DNA of 64,000 nucleotides from Campylobacter iguaniorum (GTDB lineage: Bacteria > Campylobacterota > Campylobacteria > Campylobacterales > Campylobacteraceae). Under the pieces are notes generated by a model, which was not told the origin of the DNA, did no database searches, and saw only the letters and a program-made list of their open reading frames with translations. The DNA lies in the NCBI RefSeq assembly GCF_000736415.1, contig NZ_CP009043.1:1-64000 (forward strand). Reading direction: 5' to 3'. The translations under genes were made by a program, and so were the position numbers. Below, piece after piece: positions 32,195 through 40,759 of the stretch. The first letter of the stretch is position 1. Every line of letters starts with the position of its first letter.

Positions 32195-33379
32195 ATGATA
32201 CTAAATTTAATCGGTCGCACAAAAGAGCTTTTTGCCAGTGATATAAACGCCCACGCAAAAGAGCTAAAAGAAATAGTCTCAAACTCATCGTTTTTAGTCA
32301 TCGGTGGAGCTGGGAGTATCGGACAAGCAGTCACTAAAGAAATCTTTAAACGAAACCCACGCAAACTCCATGTAGTGGATATTTCAGAAAACAATATGGT
32401 AGAGCTTGTAAGGGATATAAGAAGCAGTTTCGGCTACATAGATGGCGATTTTGCGACCTTTGCACTAGATATTGGAAGTGTGGAATATGACGCATTTATC
32501 AAAAGTGATGGCAAATATGACTATATTTTAAATTTATCCGCCCTAAAGCACGTAAGAAGCGAAAAAGATCCATTTACGCTTATGCGTTTAGTGCAAACCA
32601 ACATTTTTAACACAGATAAAACACTTCTTCAAGCTATCAAAAACGGTGCTACAAAATACTTTTGCGTCAGTACTGACAAGGCGGCAAATCCAGTCAATAT
32701 GATGGGTGCGAGCAAACGCATAATGGAGATGTTCGCCTTTAGGCGTTCGCTTGATGTGAGCGTGTCAATGGCGAGATTTGCCAACGTGGCATTTAGTGAT
32801 GGAAGCTTGCTTCATGGCTTTAATGAACGTATCAAAAAAGTTCAGCCCATAGTGGCTCCAAACGATATAAAAAGATACTTTGTCACACCAAAAGAAAGTG
32901 GCGAGCTATGCTTGATGAGTACGATTTTCGGGCAAAATAGGGATATATTTTTCCCGAAGCTCTCAAGCGAGCTAAATTTAATCACATTTAGCGATATTGC
33001 TATCAAATACCTTGAAAGCTTGGGCTATGAGCCGTATCTTTGCACTAGCGAAGATGAGGCTAGAGAGCTTGCAAAAACTCTTCCAAATAAAAAAATCTGG
33101 CCTTGTCTATTTACTCCTAGTGATACGACTGGCGAGAAAGATTTTGAAGAGTTTTACACAGACAACGAAACGCTAGACATGGATAGATTTATAAATCTTG
33201 GCGTGATAAAAAACGAAGCTAAATTTGACGAAACAAAACTAAATAACTTTAAAAATGCTATAAATGAGCTAAAATTTAGCCAAATTTGGAGCAAAGAAGA
33301 TATCTTAAAAGAGTTTTTAAAACTCATTCCAGACTTCGCCCACAAAGAAACAAGGAAGTATCTCGATGCAAAAATGTAA
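32195..33379 (+). CDS. legB: NDP-GlcNAc 4,6-dehydratase of legionaminic acid synthesis (LegB-like)
   Basis: LegB oxidises and dehydrates the nucleotide-linked GlcNAc at the first committed step of legionaminic acid synthesis. The 394-residue cytoplasmic SDR has the Rossmann motif VIGGAGSIGQAV near residue 35 and the catalytic stretch STDKAANPVNMMGASKR near 166, where Met replaces the usual Tyr as in PglF-like dehydratases. It resembles Cj1319. legC follows with a 14-bp overlap. Confidence 0.88.
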   Translation: MILNLIGRTKELFASDINAHAKELKEIVSNSSFLVIGGAGSIGQAVTKEIFKRNPRKLHVVDISENNMVELVRDIRSSFGYIDGDFATFALDIGSVEYDAFIKSDGKYDYILNLSALKHVRSEKDPFTLMRLVQTNIFNTDKTLLQAIKNGATKYFCVSTDKAANPVNMMGASKRIMEMFAFRRSLDVSVSMARFANVAFSDGSLLHGFNERIKKVQPIVAPNDIKRYFVTPKESGELCLMSTIFGQNRDIFFPKLSSELNLITFSDIAIKYLESLGYEPYLCTSEDEARELAKTLPNKKIWPCLFTPSDTTGEKDFEEFYTDNETLDMDRFINLGVIKNEAKFDETKLNNFKNAINELKFSQIWSKEDILKEFLKLIPDFAHKETRKYLDAKM

Positions 33380-34517
33380 TATGCAAAGTATTGTTAAATT
33401 TATCAAACAAACCTTTAAAACTGATGGTTTTGTAGCACTTCATGAACCAAAATTTATAGGCAATGAAAAAAAATATTTAAACGAGTGTATAGATAGCACG
33501 TTTGTTTCAAGTGTAGGCAAATACGTGGATGAGTTTGAGCGAAATCTTGCCAAAATCACTGGCTCTAAATACGCAGTGGCCACAGTAAATGGCACTTCTG
33601 CTTTGCACGTGGCTTTGAAGCTTATGGGTGTTGGCGTGGGCGATGAGGTTATCACTCAGCCACTTACTTTTATCGCTACTTGCAACGCCATAAGCTACCT
33701 TGGAGCAAGACCAGTTTTTATTGATGTTGATCTTGAGACTCTTGGCATGAGTGACGTGGCTTTGAGCGAGTTTTTGGAGCAAAATTGCGTGGTTAAGGAC
33801 GAAAAATGCTTCAATAAAACCACAAATAAACAGATAAAAGCTTGCGTGCCGATGCATACATTTGGTCATCCTTGCAAAATCGATAAGATAGCTGGTATTT
33901 GCCAAAATTGGCATATAAGCTTGGTCGAGGACGCAGCTGAAAGCCTTGGGAGTTTTTATAAAGGCAAACATACTGGGACGTTTGGTAAGATTTCTGCGTT
34001 TTCATTTAATGGCAACAAAATCGTCACAAGTGGCGGCGGCGGAGCTATCGTAACCGATGATGAAGAGCTAGCCAAAAGAGCCAAATCCATAACCACCACA
34101 GCCAAAGTCCCACACCCCTATGAATACGTCCATAATGAAGTTGGGTTTAACTACAGAATGCCAAATTTAAATGCAGCTTTGCTCGTAGCTCAGCTTGAGA
34201 ATTTAGACAAATTTTTAGCTTCTAAAAGAGAATTAGCTGGGATTTATAGTGAGTTTTTTGCAAATTTGGGTATTAGGTTTATCACTGAGCCAAGTGAGGC
34301 AAAGTCAAATTACTGGTTAAATGCGATTTTTCTTGATGATTTGAGTGACAGGAACGAGCTTTTAGAGTTTTTGAGTACAAACGGTGTGATGAGTAGACCG
34401 ATTTGGCGACTTATGAATGAGCTTGAAATGTTTCAAAACTGCCAAAGCGGAGATCTAAAAAATGCAAAGTTTTTGGAGCAAAGAGTGATAAATTTGCCAA
34501 GTAGCGTAAGGCTATAA
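33366..34517 (+). CDS. legC: PLP-dependent aminotransferase of legionaminic acid synthesis (LegC-like)
   Basis: LegC transfers an amino group from glutamate to C4 of the keto sugar made by LegB. The 383-residue DegT/DnrJ/EryC1 protein shows QPLTFIATCNAI, the cofactor aspartate in VEDAAESLGS and the Schiff-base lysine in FSFNGNKIVTSGGGG near residue 218. ATG 33366 has AAGGA 9 nt upstream, but ATG 33381 is possible. It overlaps legB and is followed 1 bp later by legH. Confidence 0.9.
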   Translation: MQKCNMQSIVKFIKQTFKTDGFVALHEPKFIGNEKKYLNECIDSTFVSSVGKYVDEFERNLAKITGSKYAVATVNGTSALHVALKLMGVGVGDEVITQPLTFIATCNAISYLGARPVFIDVDLETLGMSDVALSEFLEQNCVVKDEKCFNKTTNKQIKACVPMHTFGHPCKIDKIAGICQNWHISLVEDAAESLGSFYKGKHTGTFGKISAFSFNGNKIVTSGGGGAIVTDDEELAKRAKSITTTAKVPHPYEYVHNEVGFNYRMPNLNAALLVAQLENLDKFLASKRELAGIYSEFFANLGIRFITEPSEAKSNYWLNAIFLDDLSDRNELLEFLSTNGVMSRPIWRLMNELEMFQNCQSGDLKNAKFLEQRVINLPSSVRL

Positions 34518-34518
34518 G

Positions 34519-35100
34519 ATGAGAGAAAATATCGTTTTAATAGGTGGTGGCGGACACGCTAAAAGCGTAATAGACGTGCTAGAAATGCAAGGCAGATTTA
34601 ACATCATCGGCATAATCGACAGCCAAAACGTAGGCAAAATGGTGCTAAACTATCAAATAATCGGCACAGATGATGACCTAAAATCTATCTTTAAAGAGTG
34701 TAAAAACGCCATAATATCAGTCGGACAGATCAAATCTGTAGAGACTAGAATACGCCTTTTTGAGCTTGCTAAAAGCATTGGATTTATGCTTCCTACTATT
34801 ATCTCTCCACTTGCTTATGTCTCAAAACATGCTAGTTTAGGTGAAGGCACAATCATCATGCACCAAGCACTCATAAACGCTGGAGCTAAAGTCGGCAAAA
34901 ACTGCATTATAAATACAAAAGCCCTCATCGAACACGACGCCATAGTAGGCGATCACTGCCATATATCCACAGCAAGCGTGGTAAATGGCGGAGTGTTCGT
35001 GGGTGAAAAAACATTTTTTGGGAGTAATAGTATGGCAAGAGAGTATATAGAAATATCGCAAAATAGCGTGATAGGGGGGGGTCTCGCAGTTATGAGATAA
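34519..35100 (+). CDS. legH: Sugar O/N-acyltransferase, LegH/PglD-like, with C-terminal G8 tract
   Basis: LegH acetylates the 4-amino group of the nucleotide-linked sugar. The 193-residue protein has the PglD/NeuD N-terminal fold (LIGGGGHAKSVIDVL) and a left-handed hexapeptide-repeat C-half (GEGTIIMHQALINAGAKVGK). The G8 tract (35074-35081) encodes the last coil, and the frame ends in AVMR, close to where PglD-type proteins continue with a short tail. With G9 the protein would run 59 bp further and stop at the ATGA overlapping the next start. Confidence 0.85.
   Translation: MRENIVLIGGGGHAKSVIDVLEMQGRFNIIGIIDSQNVGKMVLNYQIIGTDDDLKSIFKECKNAIISVGQIKSVETRIRLFELAKSIGFMLPTIISPLAYVSKHASLGEGTIIMHQALINAGAKVGKNCIINTKALIEHDAIVGDHCHISTASVVNGGVFVGEKTFFGSNSMAREYIEISQNSVIGGGLAVMR
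35074..35081 (+). repeat. G8 tract at the end of legH
   Basis: Eight G encode GlyGlyGly at residues 186-188. G8 stops at 35100, G7 stops slightly earlier, and G9 extends the frame to a TGA at 35157-35159, overlapping the downstream ATG. Confidence 0.9.
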
Positions 35101-35119
35101 ACTTTTGCCCTAAAAATTT

Positions 35120-35169
35120 AGTCTTTTTATCAAATAAAAACCAAAAGCAGAACATATGATAAAAAGACT
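35120..35169 (+). promoter_or_regulatory. Perfect 13-bp inverted repeat burying the formyltransferase start
   Basis: AGTCTTTTTATCA (35120-35132) is exactly complementary to TGATAAAAAGACT (35157-35169), with a 24-nt loop. The right arm covers two bases of the ATG at 35156-35158 and the first codons of the formyltransferase gene. In mRNA this would hide the start codon unless a ribosome opens it. Confidence 0.65.
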
Positions 35170-36049
35170 GAAAATAGGTTATTTTGCTGATGGAAAATGG
35201 GGGCATAATGCGTTTGATAAGCTCGTAAGTGACAACGAGATTGAAATTGGGTTTGTTTGTGTTAGATTTGATAGTAATGACGAAACATTATATAGGCTTG
35301 CAAAAACTTATAATATTGATTATCTAAAACATAAAAATATAAATTCAAAAGAATTTATACAAAGCGTTAAAAAGTATAATTGCGACCTGTTTGTTTCGAT
35401 GTCGTTTAATCAAATTTTTAAAAGTGAGATTTTAAATCTACCTAAATTTAAGACAATAAATTGTCATGCTGGAAAATTACCAAAATACCGTGGTAGAAAT
35501 ATTTTAAATTGGGTGTTAATTAATGATGAAAAGGAGTTTGGTATAACCGTACACTATATGGATGAAGGTATAGATACTGGTGACATTATCTTACAAAAAA
35601 CTTTTTGCATAAAAGATGATAGCACGTACGAAACGCTTTTAGAAGTAGCCTATAAGGAGTGTGCAAATATACTTTATGAAGCTATTTGTATGTTTAAAAA
35701 AGGCGCTCCAAAAGGTATTAAACAAAGCGGGATTGGATTTTATTGTTCTCAAAGAAAAGTTGGAGATGAGATTTTGGATTGGAATCAAAACTCACGTGAT
35801 ATTTTTAATTTTGTCCGTGCGATTTGTAGTCCTGGACCTATGGCAAGAGCTTTTATTGCTGGTAAAGAGATGAAGATAAATAAAGTAATAGAGCTTAAAA
35901 AGGCAGTGGATTACAGGTGCATTGTGGGTGCGATTTTGCATATAGACAAAGATGGGTTTTTAGTAAAAACCAAAGATAGTTTTGTTAAAATAGTTGAATT
36001 TGAGTTTGATGGTAAAATAAAAATTGGAGATAGATTTGATATTAAATAA
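35156..36049 (+). CDS. Formyltransferase-family sugar-modifying enzyme
   Basis: The 297-residue protein belongs to the methionyl-tRNA formyltransferase fold. The N10-formyl-THF site shows INCHAGKLPKYRGRN near residue 101, where Asn and His of the catalytic N-x-H...D triad are present, and MDEGIDTGDI near 138 supplies the Asp. As the gene sits in a nonulosonate locus it probably N-formylates an amino sugar rather than tRNA. The RBS is weak (AGCAG), and the start lies in a 13-bp inverted repeat. It overlaps legI. Confidence 0.75.
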   Translation: MIKRLKIGYFADGKWGHNAFDKLVSDNEIEIGFVCVRFDSNDETLYRLAKTYNIDYLKHKNINSKEFIQSVKKYNCDLFVSMSFNQIFKSEILNLPKFKTINCHAGKLPKYRGRNILNWVLINDEKEFGITVHYMDEGIDTGDIILQKTFCIKDDSTYETLLEVAYKECANILYEAICMFKKGAPKGIKQSGIGFYCSQRKVGDEILDWNQNSRDIFNFVRAICSPGPMARAFIAGKEMKINKVIELKKAVDYRCIVGAILHIDKDGFLVKTKDSFVKIVEFEFDGKIKIGDRFDIK

Positions 36050-37040
36050 AGTCTTTATAATAGCAGAAGCTGGGGTCAATCATAATGGCAGCTTGGAACT
36101 GGCTAAAAAGCTTATAGACGTAGCAAGCGATGCTGGAGCTGACGCGGTTAAATTCCAGACATTTAAAGCAGTAAATTTGGTATCAAAAAACGCTGATAAA
36201 GCCCAATATCAAAAGCAAACTACGGATAAAAATGAAACTCAGTTTGAGATGATAAAAAAGCTTGAGCTAGATAAAAACGCCCACGCTGAGCTGATAAGCT
36301 ACGCTAAAAGCAAAAATATAATGTTTTTATCCACGCCATTTGATCATGATAGCATAAATTTATTAGCTGAATTTGGGCTTGAAATATTCAAAATCCCAAG
36401 TGGCGAGATAACGAATTTGCCATATCTTAGGCATATAGGAAGTCTTGGGAAAAGCGTAATTTTAAGCACTGGAATGGCAAATTTGGGTGAGATTGAAAAT
36501 GCGTTAGAAATCCTCACTCAAAACGGCACAAAAAAAGAAAATATAACTGTTTTACACGCAAATACTCAGTATCCAACGCCATTTTGCGATGTAAATTTAA
36601 AAGCCATGATTACGATAGGCAGGGCTTTTGATGTCAAATTTGGCTATAGCGATCACACTTCTGGCATAGAAGTCCCGATCGCCGCAGTTGCTTTAGGCGC
36701 GACAGTCATTGAGAAACACTTCACACTTGATAAAACTATGCAAGGACCAGACCATAAAGCAAGCCTTGAGCCAAGCGAGCTAAAAAATATGGTAAAAGCT
36801 ATAAGGAATATAGAGCTAGCCTTAGGAAGCAGTATCAAAAAACCAAGCCCAAGCGAGAGCCAAAATATAAATATAGCTAGAAAATCAATAGTCGCAAAAT
36901 GCGAAATCAAAAAAGGCGAGATTTTTAGCGAATCAAATTTAGCTATCAAACGCCCAGGAAATGGCATAAGCCCAATGAGGTGGGATGAAATAATAGGACA
37001 GATCGCCACTAAAAACTACAAAGAAGATGAGTTAATATGA
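36036..37040 (+). CDS. legI: N,N'-diacetyllegionaminate synthase (LegI/NeuB family)
   Basis: LegI condenses a 6-deoxy-diacetamido mannose with phosphoenolpyruvate to form the nine-carbon legionaminic acid. The NeuB barrel shows FIIAEAGVNHNGSLELAKKL, KFQTFKAVNLV, KIPSGEITNLP and FGYSDHTSGIEV, and the C-terminal SAF antifreeze-like domain includes SIVAKCEIKKGEIF and the end GQIATKNY. The start is TTG 36036 with GGAGA 5 nt before; the frame opens earlier. It overlaps the upstream gene and legG (ATGA). Confidence 0.9.
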   Translation: MILNKVFIIAEAGVNHNGSLELAKKLIDVASDAGADAVKFQTFKAVNLVSKNADKAQYQKQTTDKNETQFEMIKKLELDKNAHAELISYAKSKNIMFLSTPFDHDSINLLAEFGLEIFKIPSGEITNLPYLRHIGSLGKSVILSTGMANLGEIENALEILTQNGTKKENITVLHANTQYPTPFCDVNLKAMITIGRAFDVKFGYSDHTSGIEVPIAAVALGATVIEKHFTLDKTMQGPDHKASLEPSELKNMVKAIRNIELALGSSIKKPSPSESQNINIARKSIVAKCEIKKGEIFSESNLAIKRPGNGISPMRWDEIIGQIATKNYKEDELI

Positions 37041-38197
37041 GAAAAATTTGTGTAGTCACGGGCACACGTGCAGAGTATGGCTTACTCTACTGGCTTATGA
37101 AAGAGATAGAAAATGAGCTAAATTTGCAGCTCCAAGTAGTCGTTACTGGTACGCATTTGAGTCCTGAGTTTGGTCTGACTTACAAAGAAATCCAAAAAGA
37201 CTTTAAAATAGATAAAAAAGTAGAGATGCTACTATCAAGCGATACATCAGTTGGCATCACAAAATCAATGGGTTTAGCCATGATAGGATTTGGCGAGGTA
37301 TTTGATGAGCTAAAGCCTGATATAATAGTAGTTTTGGGTGATAGATATGAGATATTTTGTGCTGCTAGTGCGGCGATGATATCGAGAATCCCAATAGCTC
37401 ATTTACATGGTGGCGAAGCCACAGAGGGCTTAATCGATGAAGCCATTCGCCACTCCATAACCAAAATGAGCCATCTACATTTTGTGGCTACAGATGAGTA
37501 TGCAAGGCGTGTTATCCAGCTAGGAGAAGAGCCAAGTAGAGTATTTAACGTAGGTGGAATGGGTATAGAAAATATAAAAAGACTAAATTTACTCTCAAAA
37601 GATGAGTTTGAAAAATCTATAAATTTTAAATTAAATCAAAAAAATTTGCTAGTCACATTTCATCCAGTTACATTGGAAAAAGAATCGGCAAAAGAACAAT
37701 TTAACGAGCTTTTAAACGCACTTGATGAGCTAAAAGATACAAATATAATTTTCACAAAAGCCAACGCTGACACTGGTGGAAAAATTATAAACGAAATGAT
37801 AGATGAATACGTAGCTAAAAACTCAAACAAATCAATATCTTTTGCCTCTTTAGGACAGCTTAGATACTTAAGTGCGTTAAAATACGTGGATATGGTAGTA
37901 GGAAATAGCTCAAGTGGATTAAGTGAAGCTCCAAGTTTTAAAATAGCTACTATAAATATAGGAGATCGCCAAAAAGGTCGCATAAAAGCAAGTAGTGTAA
38001 TAGACTGCGAGCCTTATAAGCTAAGCATACAAAATGCAATAAAACAAGCCTACACAAAAGAATTCAGACAAATACTAAAAAACACAACCAATCCTTATGG
38101 CAATGGAAATGCTAGTAAAAAGATTATAGAAGTATTAAAAAAGGTAAATTTGGATAATATTCTAAAAAAGAAATTTTGGGATATAGGGGTGGATTAG
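37037..38197 (+). CDS. legG: UDP-sugar 2-epimerase (hydrolysing), NeuC/LegG family, copy 1
   Basis: LegG hydrolyses and epimerises the NDP-diacetamido sugar to free the 6-deoxymannose substrate of LegI. The 386-residue protein has VVTGTRAEYGLLYWLM at the N-terminus, VLGDRYE, HLHGGEATEGLIDEAIRHSITK and GNSSSGLSEAPSF. From 37436 to 38187 the DNA is almost identical to the gene at 44148. The ATG overlaps the legI stop; the stop shares one base with the next GTG. Confidence 0.88.
   Translation: MRKICVVTGTRAEYGLLYWLMKEIENELNLQLQVVVTGTHLSPEFGLTYKEIQKDFKIDKKVEMLLSSDTSVGITKSMGLAMIGFGEVFDELKPDIIVVLGDRYEIFCAASAAMISRIPIAHLHGGEATEGLIDEAIRHSITKMSHLHFVATDEYARRVIQLGEEPSRVFNVGGMGIENIKRLNLLSKDEFEKSINFKLNQKNLLVTFHPVTLEKESAKEQFNELLNALDELKDTNIIFTKANADTGGKIINEMIDEYVAKNSNKSISFASLGQLRYLSALKYVDMVVGNSSSGLSEAPSFKIATINIGDRQKGRIKASSVIDCEPYKLSIQNAIKQAYTKEFRQILKNTTNPYGNGNASKKIIEVLKKVNLDNILKKKFWDIGVD
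37436..38187 (+). repeat. Direct repeat, copy 1 (neuC/legG 3' region)
   Basis: This 752-bp segment is nearly identical to 44535-45286, with no indels (constant offset 7099). Most mismatches lie between about 37550 and 37885, and the last 300 bp appear identical. Confidence 0.92.
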
Positions 38198-39129
38198 TGA
38201 AAATAGTATTTATCGGTGCAGTGCAATTTTCAAAATCTGCTTTAGAAAAACTTGTGGATATAGGTGCAAACATAGTTGGAGTCTGCACAAAAGAAAATAG
38301 TAAGTTTAATAGTGATTTTGCCGATCTTACTCCTTTATGCAAAGCAAATAAAATACCATATAAATACGTTAATGATATCAATTCAAATGAAAATATAGAA
38401 TGGATCAAATCTTTAGAGCCAGATATTGTTTTTTGTTTTGGATGGTCTAGCCTTATTAAAAAAGAACTTCTAAATTTATGCCCTATTATAGGTTATCATC
38501 CTGCACAATTACCGCAAAATCGTGGTCGCCACCCTCTTATTTGGGCTTTAGCTCTTGGGCTTAAACAGAGTGCATCTACATTCTTTTTTATGGATGAAGG
38601 AGCTGATAGTGGAGATATATTATCACAACAGAGTTTTAAAATCTCATATCATGATACAGCACAAACTTTATACGATAAAGTAAGCCAAATAGCCTTAAAA
38701 CAGATATCTAAATTTACAAAGCAAATCTCTAAGCTTTACTTAGACAATTTACGAAATGGGGGGGGGTATGGCGACTCTTTTAAAAATACCTTGCTTGCAA
38801 TTTCTGTCAAACAATATGGCTTGGCAAGTAATACTTGGCGAAAGAGAGATAAAAATGATGGTTTGATAGATTTTAGAATGACTAGTTATGCTATTTATAA
38901 TCTAGTTAGAGCATTAAGCAGACCGTATGTTGGAGCAGAATTTATCTATAAAGAACAAAGTTTTAAAGTATGGAAATCCAAAGAAGTCACTGTAAATTTA
39001 CCAAATATTGAAGCTGGTAAAGTATTAAAAGTAGATGAGAACGGTATTTTGGTTAAAACTTATGATAATGCTATACTTTTAATAGAACATGAATGTTCTA
39101 TATTGCCTCGGATAGGAGAATATCTATAG
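38197..39129 (+). CDS. Formyltransferase-fold protein, phase-variable
   Basis: The 310-residue protein shares the formyltransferase fold: GYHPAQLPQNRGRHPLIWAL and FFMDEGADSGDILSQQ. The Asn expected two residues before the His is Gly here, so the classic N-H-D triad is incomplete and the activity may differ from formyl transfer. GTG 38197 overlaps the last base of legG and is followed by VFIGAVQFSK; the frame extends further upstream without a better start. The G9 tract (38758-38766) is in frame at about residue 188-190, so loss of frame would remove the C-terminal 40 percent. Confidence 0.75.
   Translation: MKIVFIGAVQFSKSALEKLVDIGANIVGVCTKENSKFNSDFADLTPLCKANKIPYKYVNDINSNENIEWIKSLEPDIVFCFGWSSLIKKELLNLCPIIGYHPAQLPQNRGRHPLIWALALGLKQSASTFFFMDEGADSGDILSQQSFKISYHDTAQTLYDKVSQIALKQISKFTKQISKLYLDNLRNGGGYGDSFKNTLLAISVKQYGLASNTWRKRDKNDGLIDFRMTSYAIYNLVRALSRPYVGAEFIYKEQSFKVWKSKEVTVNLPNIEAGKVLKVDENGILVKTYDNAILLIEHECSILPRIGEYL
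38758..38766 (+). repeat. G9 tract in a formyltransferase-fold gene
   Basis: Nine G encode GlyGlyGly in a linker between the catalytic and C-terminal domains. State here: in frame. Confidence 0.9.
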
Positions 39130-39168
39130 CTTAATCTTGCTCCTTGTTATTAAATTTAAGGAGCAAAA

Positions 39169-39420
39169 ATGAAAGATATAATCAAACAAACCTATATGGA
39201 AGTTTTAGAACAAACTGGTGCGGAGCTGTTGGTACCAGACTTAGAAAATGATGTAATATTATTAGAAAGTGGTTTAGATTCATTAGGATTTGCAATCTTG
39301 GTTGCAACACTTGATGAAAAACTTGGATTTGACCCTTTTACTATGATGGATAGACCATTTTATCCGTCTACTTTTGGCGAATTTGTTGATATATATGAAA
39401 AAATGAATCCAAACAAGTAG
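39169..39420 (+). CDS. Acyl carrier protein
   Basis: The 83-residue acidic protein carries the phosphopantetheine attachment motif LESGLDSLGF with Ser38. Length and helix pattern fit a dedicated ACP, different from the housekeeping fatty-acid ACP. A strong RBS AAGGAGC precedes the ATG. The adenylating ligase gene starts 6 bp later and likely loads it. C. jejuni carries a similar ligase/ACP pair in its flagellin glycosylation locus (Cj1307/Cj1308). Confidence 0.9.
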   Translation: MKDIIKQTYMEVLEQTGAELLVPDLENDVILLESGLDSLGFAILVATLDEKLGFDPFTMMDRPFYPSTFGEFVDIYEKMNPNK

Positions 39421-39426
39421 TTTGTA

Positions 39427-40758
39427 ATGAGTATTTTAGAATATATATCTGATATTCCATCTAATAGAGTTGCTTTTGTTTCAAAATATGAAGAGTTTTC
39501 TTATAAAAATTTAAAAGAATTATTTGTAAAAAATAAAAAGACAATTGATAATTTAAAAAATTCTTGTATTGCCATAAATTCTGTAAGTAGATTCGAATTT
39601 GCTAAGTTGCTTTGTATTTTGGATGGAAATGTAAAACGCATAGCTTTTTTTTCTAATAATCTAGATAAAAATTTACTTAAAAAATATTATAAGCAATTGC
39701 ATATTAATTATGATGTATTTTTAGATAATGATATTATACAATTAAATATTATAGACGAAAATACAGATATTGAGCTAAAAGAGATAAAAAATACCCAATG
39801 GGTTATTCCTACATCTGGGACCACAAATCAACCAAAATTAGTAGCACATACATTTGAAAGCCTTTCTAGGACAACTAAAACAAATACTGAAATTGGTTCA
39901 AAATATATTTGGGGATTAACATTTGACATTTATAGATTTTCTGGTATTCAAGTCCTTTTGCAATCAATACTCGGTGGTTCGACTATAATAATACCAGAAT
40001 CAAATTATTCTATGAAAGATATCATAAATTTATTTATAAATAATTCTTGTAACATAATATCTGCCACTCCATCTTTTTGGAGAAAGGTTTTAATGACAAA
40101 AGAATCAAATAATTTAAAGCTAAGAAGGGCAACTTTAGGAGGAGAGATATCTGACCAATCAATATTGGAAGCTCTTAAAATTAAATTTAAAAATATAAAA
40201 ATAACGCATATATATGCTTCTACAGAAGTAGGTGTTGGATTCGTAGTTACAGATGGTTTTGCTGGATTTCCATATTCATATATAAAGGATGGAATAGAAA
40301 ATATTAATATGAAAATTAGTAATGATTCTGTGTTGTTTATTAAGCCAAAAGAAAAATTACAAGAATATATCTCAAACAATTCTATGTATGATGATAATGG
40401 GTTTATAGATACAGGTGATTTGGTAACAATACAAAATGATAGAGTTTTATTTTTAGGTAGAAAATCAGGTTCTATCAATGTTGGTGGCAATAAAGTGCAA
40501 CCAGAAGAAGTTGAAATAAAACTATTAGCTTCTAATTTGATATCAAATGCTTTTGTATATGCTAAAAAAAGTACAATTATGGGTTATTTGGTTTGTGCAG
40601 ATGTTATACCAATAAATAATAATTTAGATAAAAATGAACTGAAGAAAAAACTACTATCTTATTGTCGTAAAAATTTAGATGGCTTTAAAATACCTGCTAT
40701 TGTAAATATAGTAGATGATTTAGAGATTACACAAAATGGAAAGTTGAGAAGGAATTAG
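39427..40758 (+). CDS. Adenylate-forming acyl/amino acid ligase
   Basis: The 443-residue ANL-superfamily enzyme has the phosphate-binding loop PTSGTTNQPKLVAHT near residue 130, an ASTEVG motif, the GDLV/GRKSGSINVGGNKV hinge region near 345, and the catalytic lysine in TQNGKLRRN at the end. It would activate a carboxylic acid as acyl-AMP and load it on the neighbouring ACP. Its substrate cannot be read from sequence. The spacing to the ACP and reductase genes (6 and 1 bp) indicates an operon. Confidence 0.87.
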   Translation: MSILEYISDIPSNRVAFVSKYEEFSYKNLKELFVKNKKTIDNLKNSCIAINSVSRFEFAKLLCILDGNVKRIAFFSNNLDKNLLKKYYKQLHINYDVFLDNDIIQLNIIDENTDIELKEIKNTQWVIPTSGTTNQPKLVAHTFESLSRTTKTNTEIGSKYIWGLTFDIYRFSGIQVLLQSILGGSTIIIPESNYSMKDIINLFINNSCNIISATPSFWRKVLMTKESNNLKLRRATLGGEISDQSILEALKIKFKNIKITHIYASTEVGVGFVVTDGFAGFPYSYIKDGIENINMKISNDSVLFIKPKEKLQEYISNNSMYDDNGFIDTGDLVTIQNDRVLFLGRKSGSINVGGNKVQPEEVEIKLLASNLISNAFVYAKKSTIMGYLVCADVIPINNNLDKNELKKKLLSYCRKNLDGFKIPAIVNIVDDLEITQNGKLRRN

Positions 40759-40759
40759 T

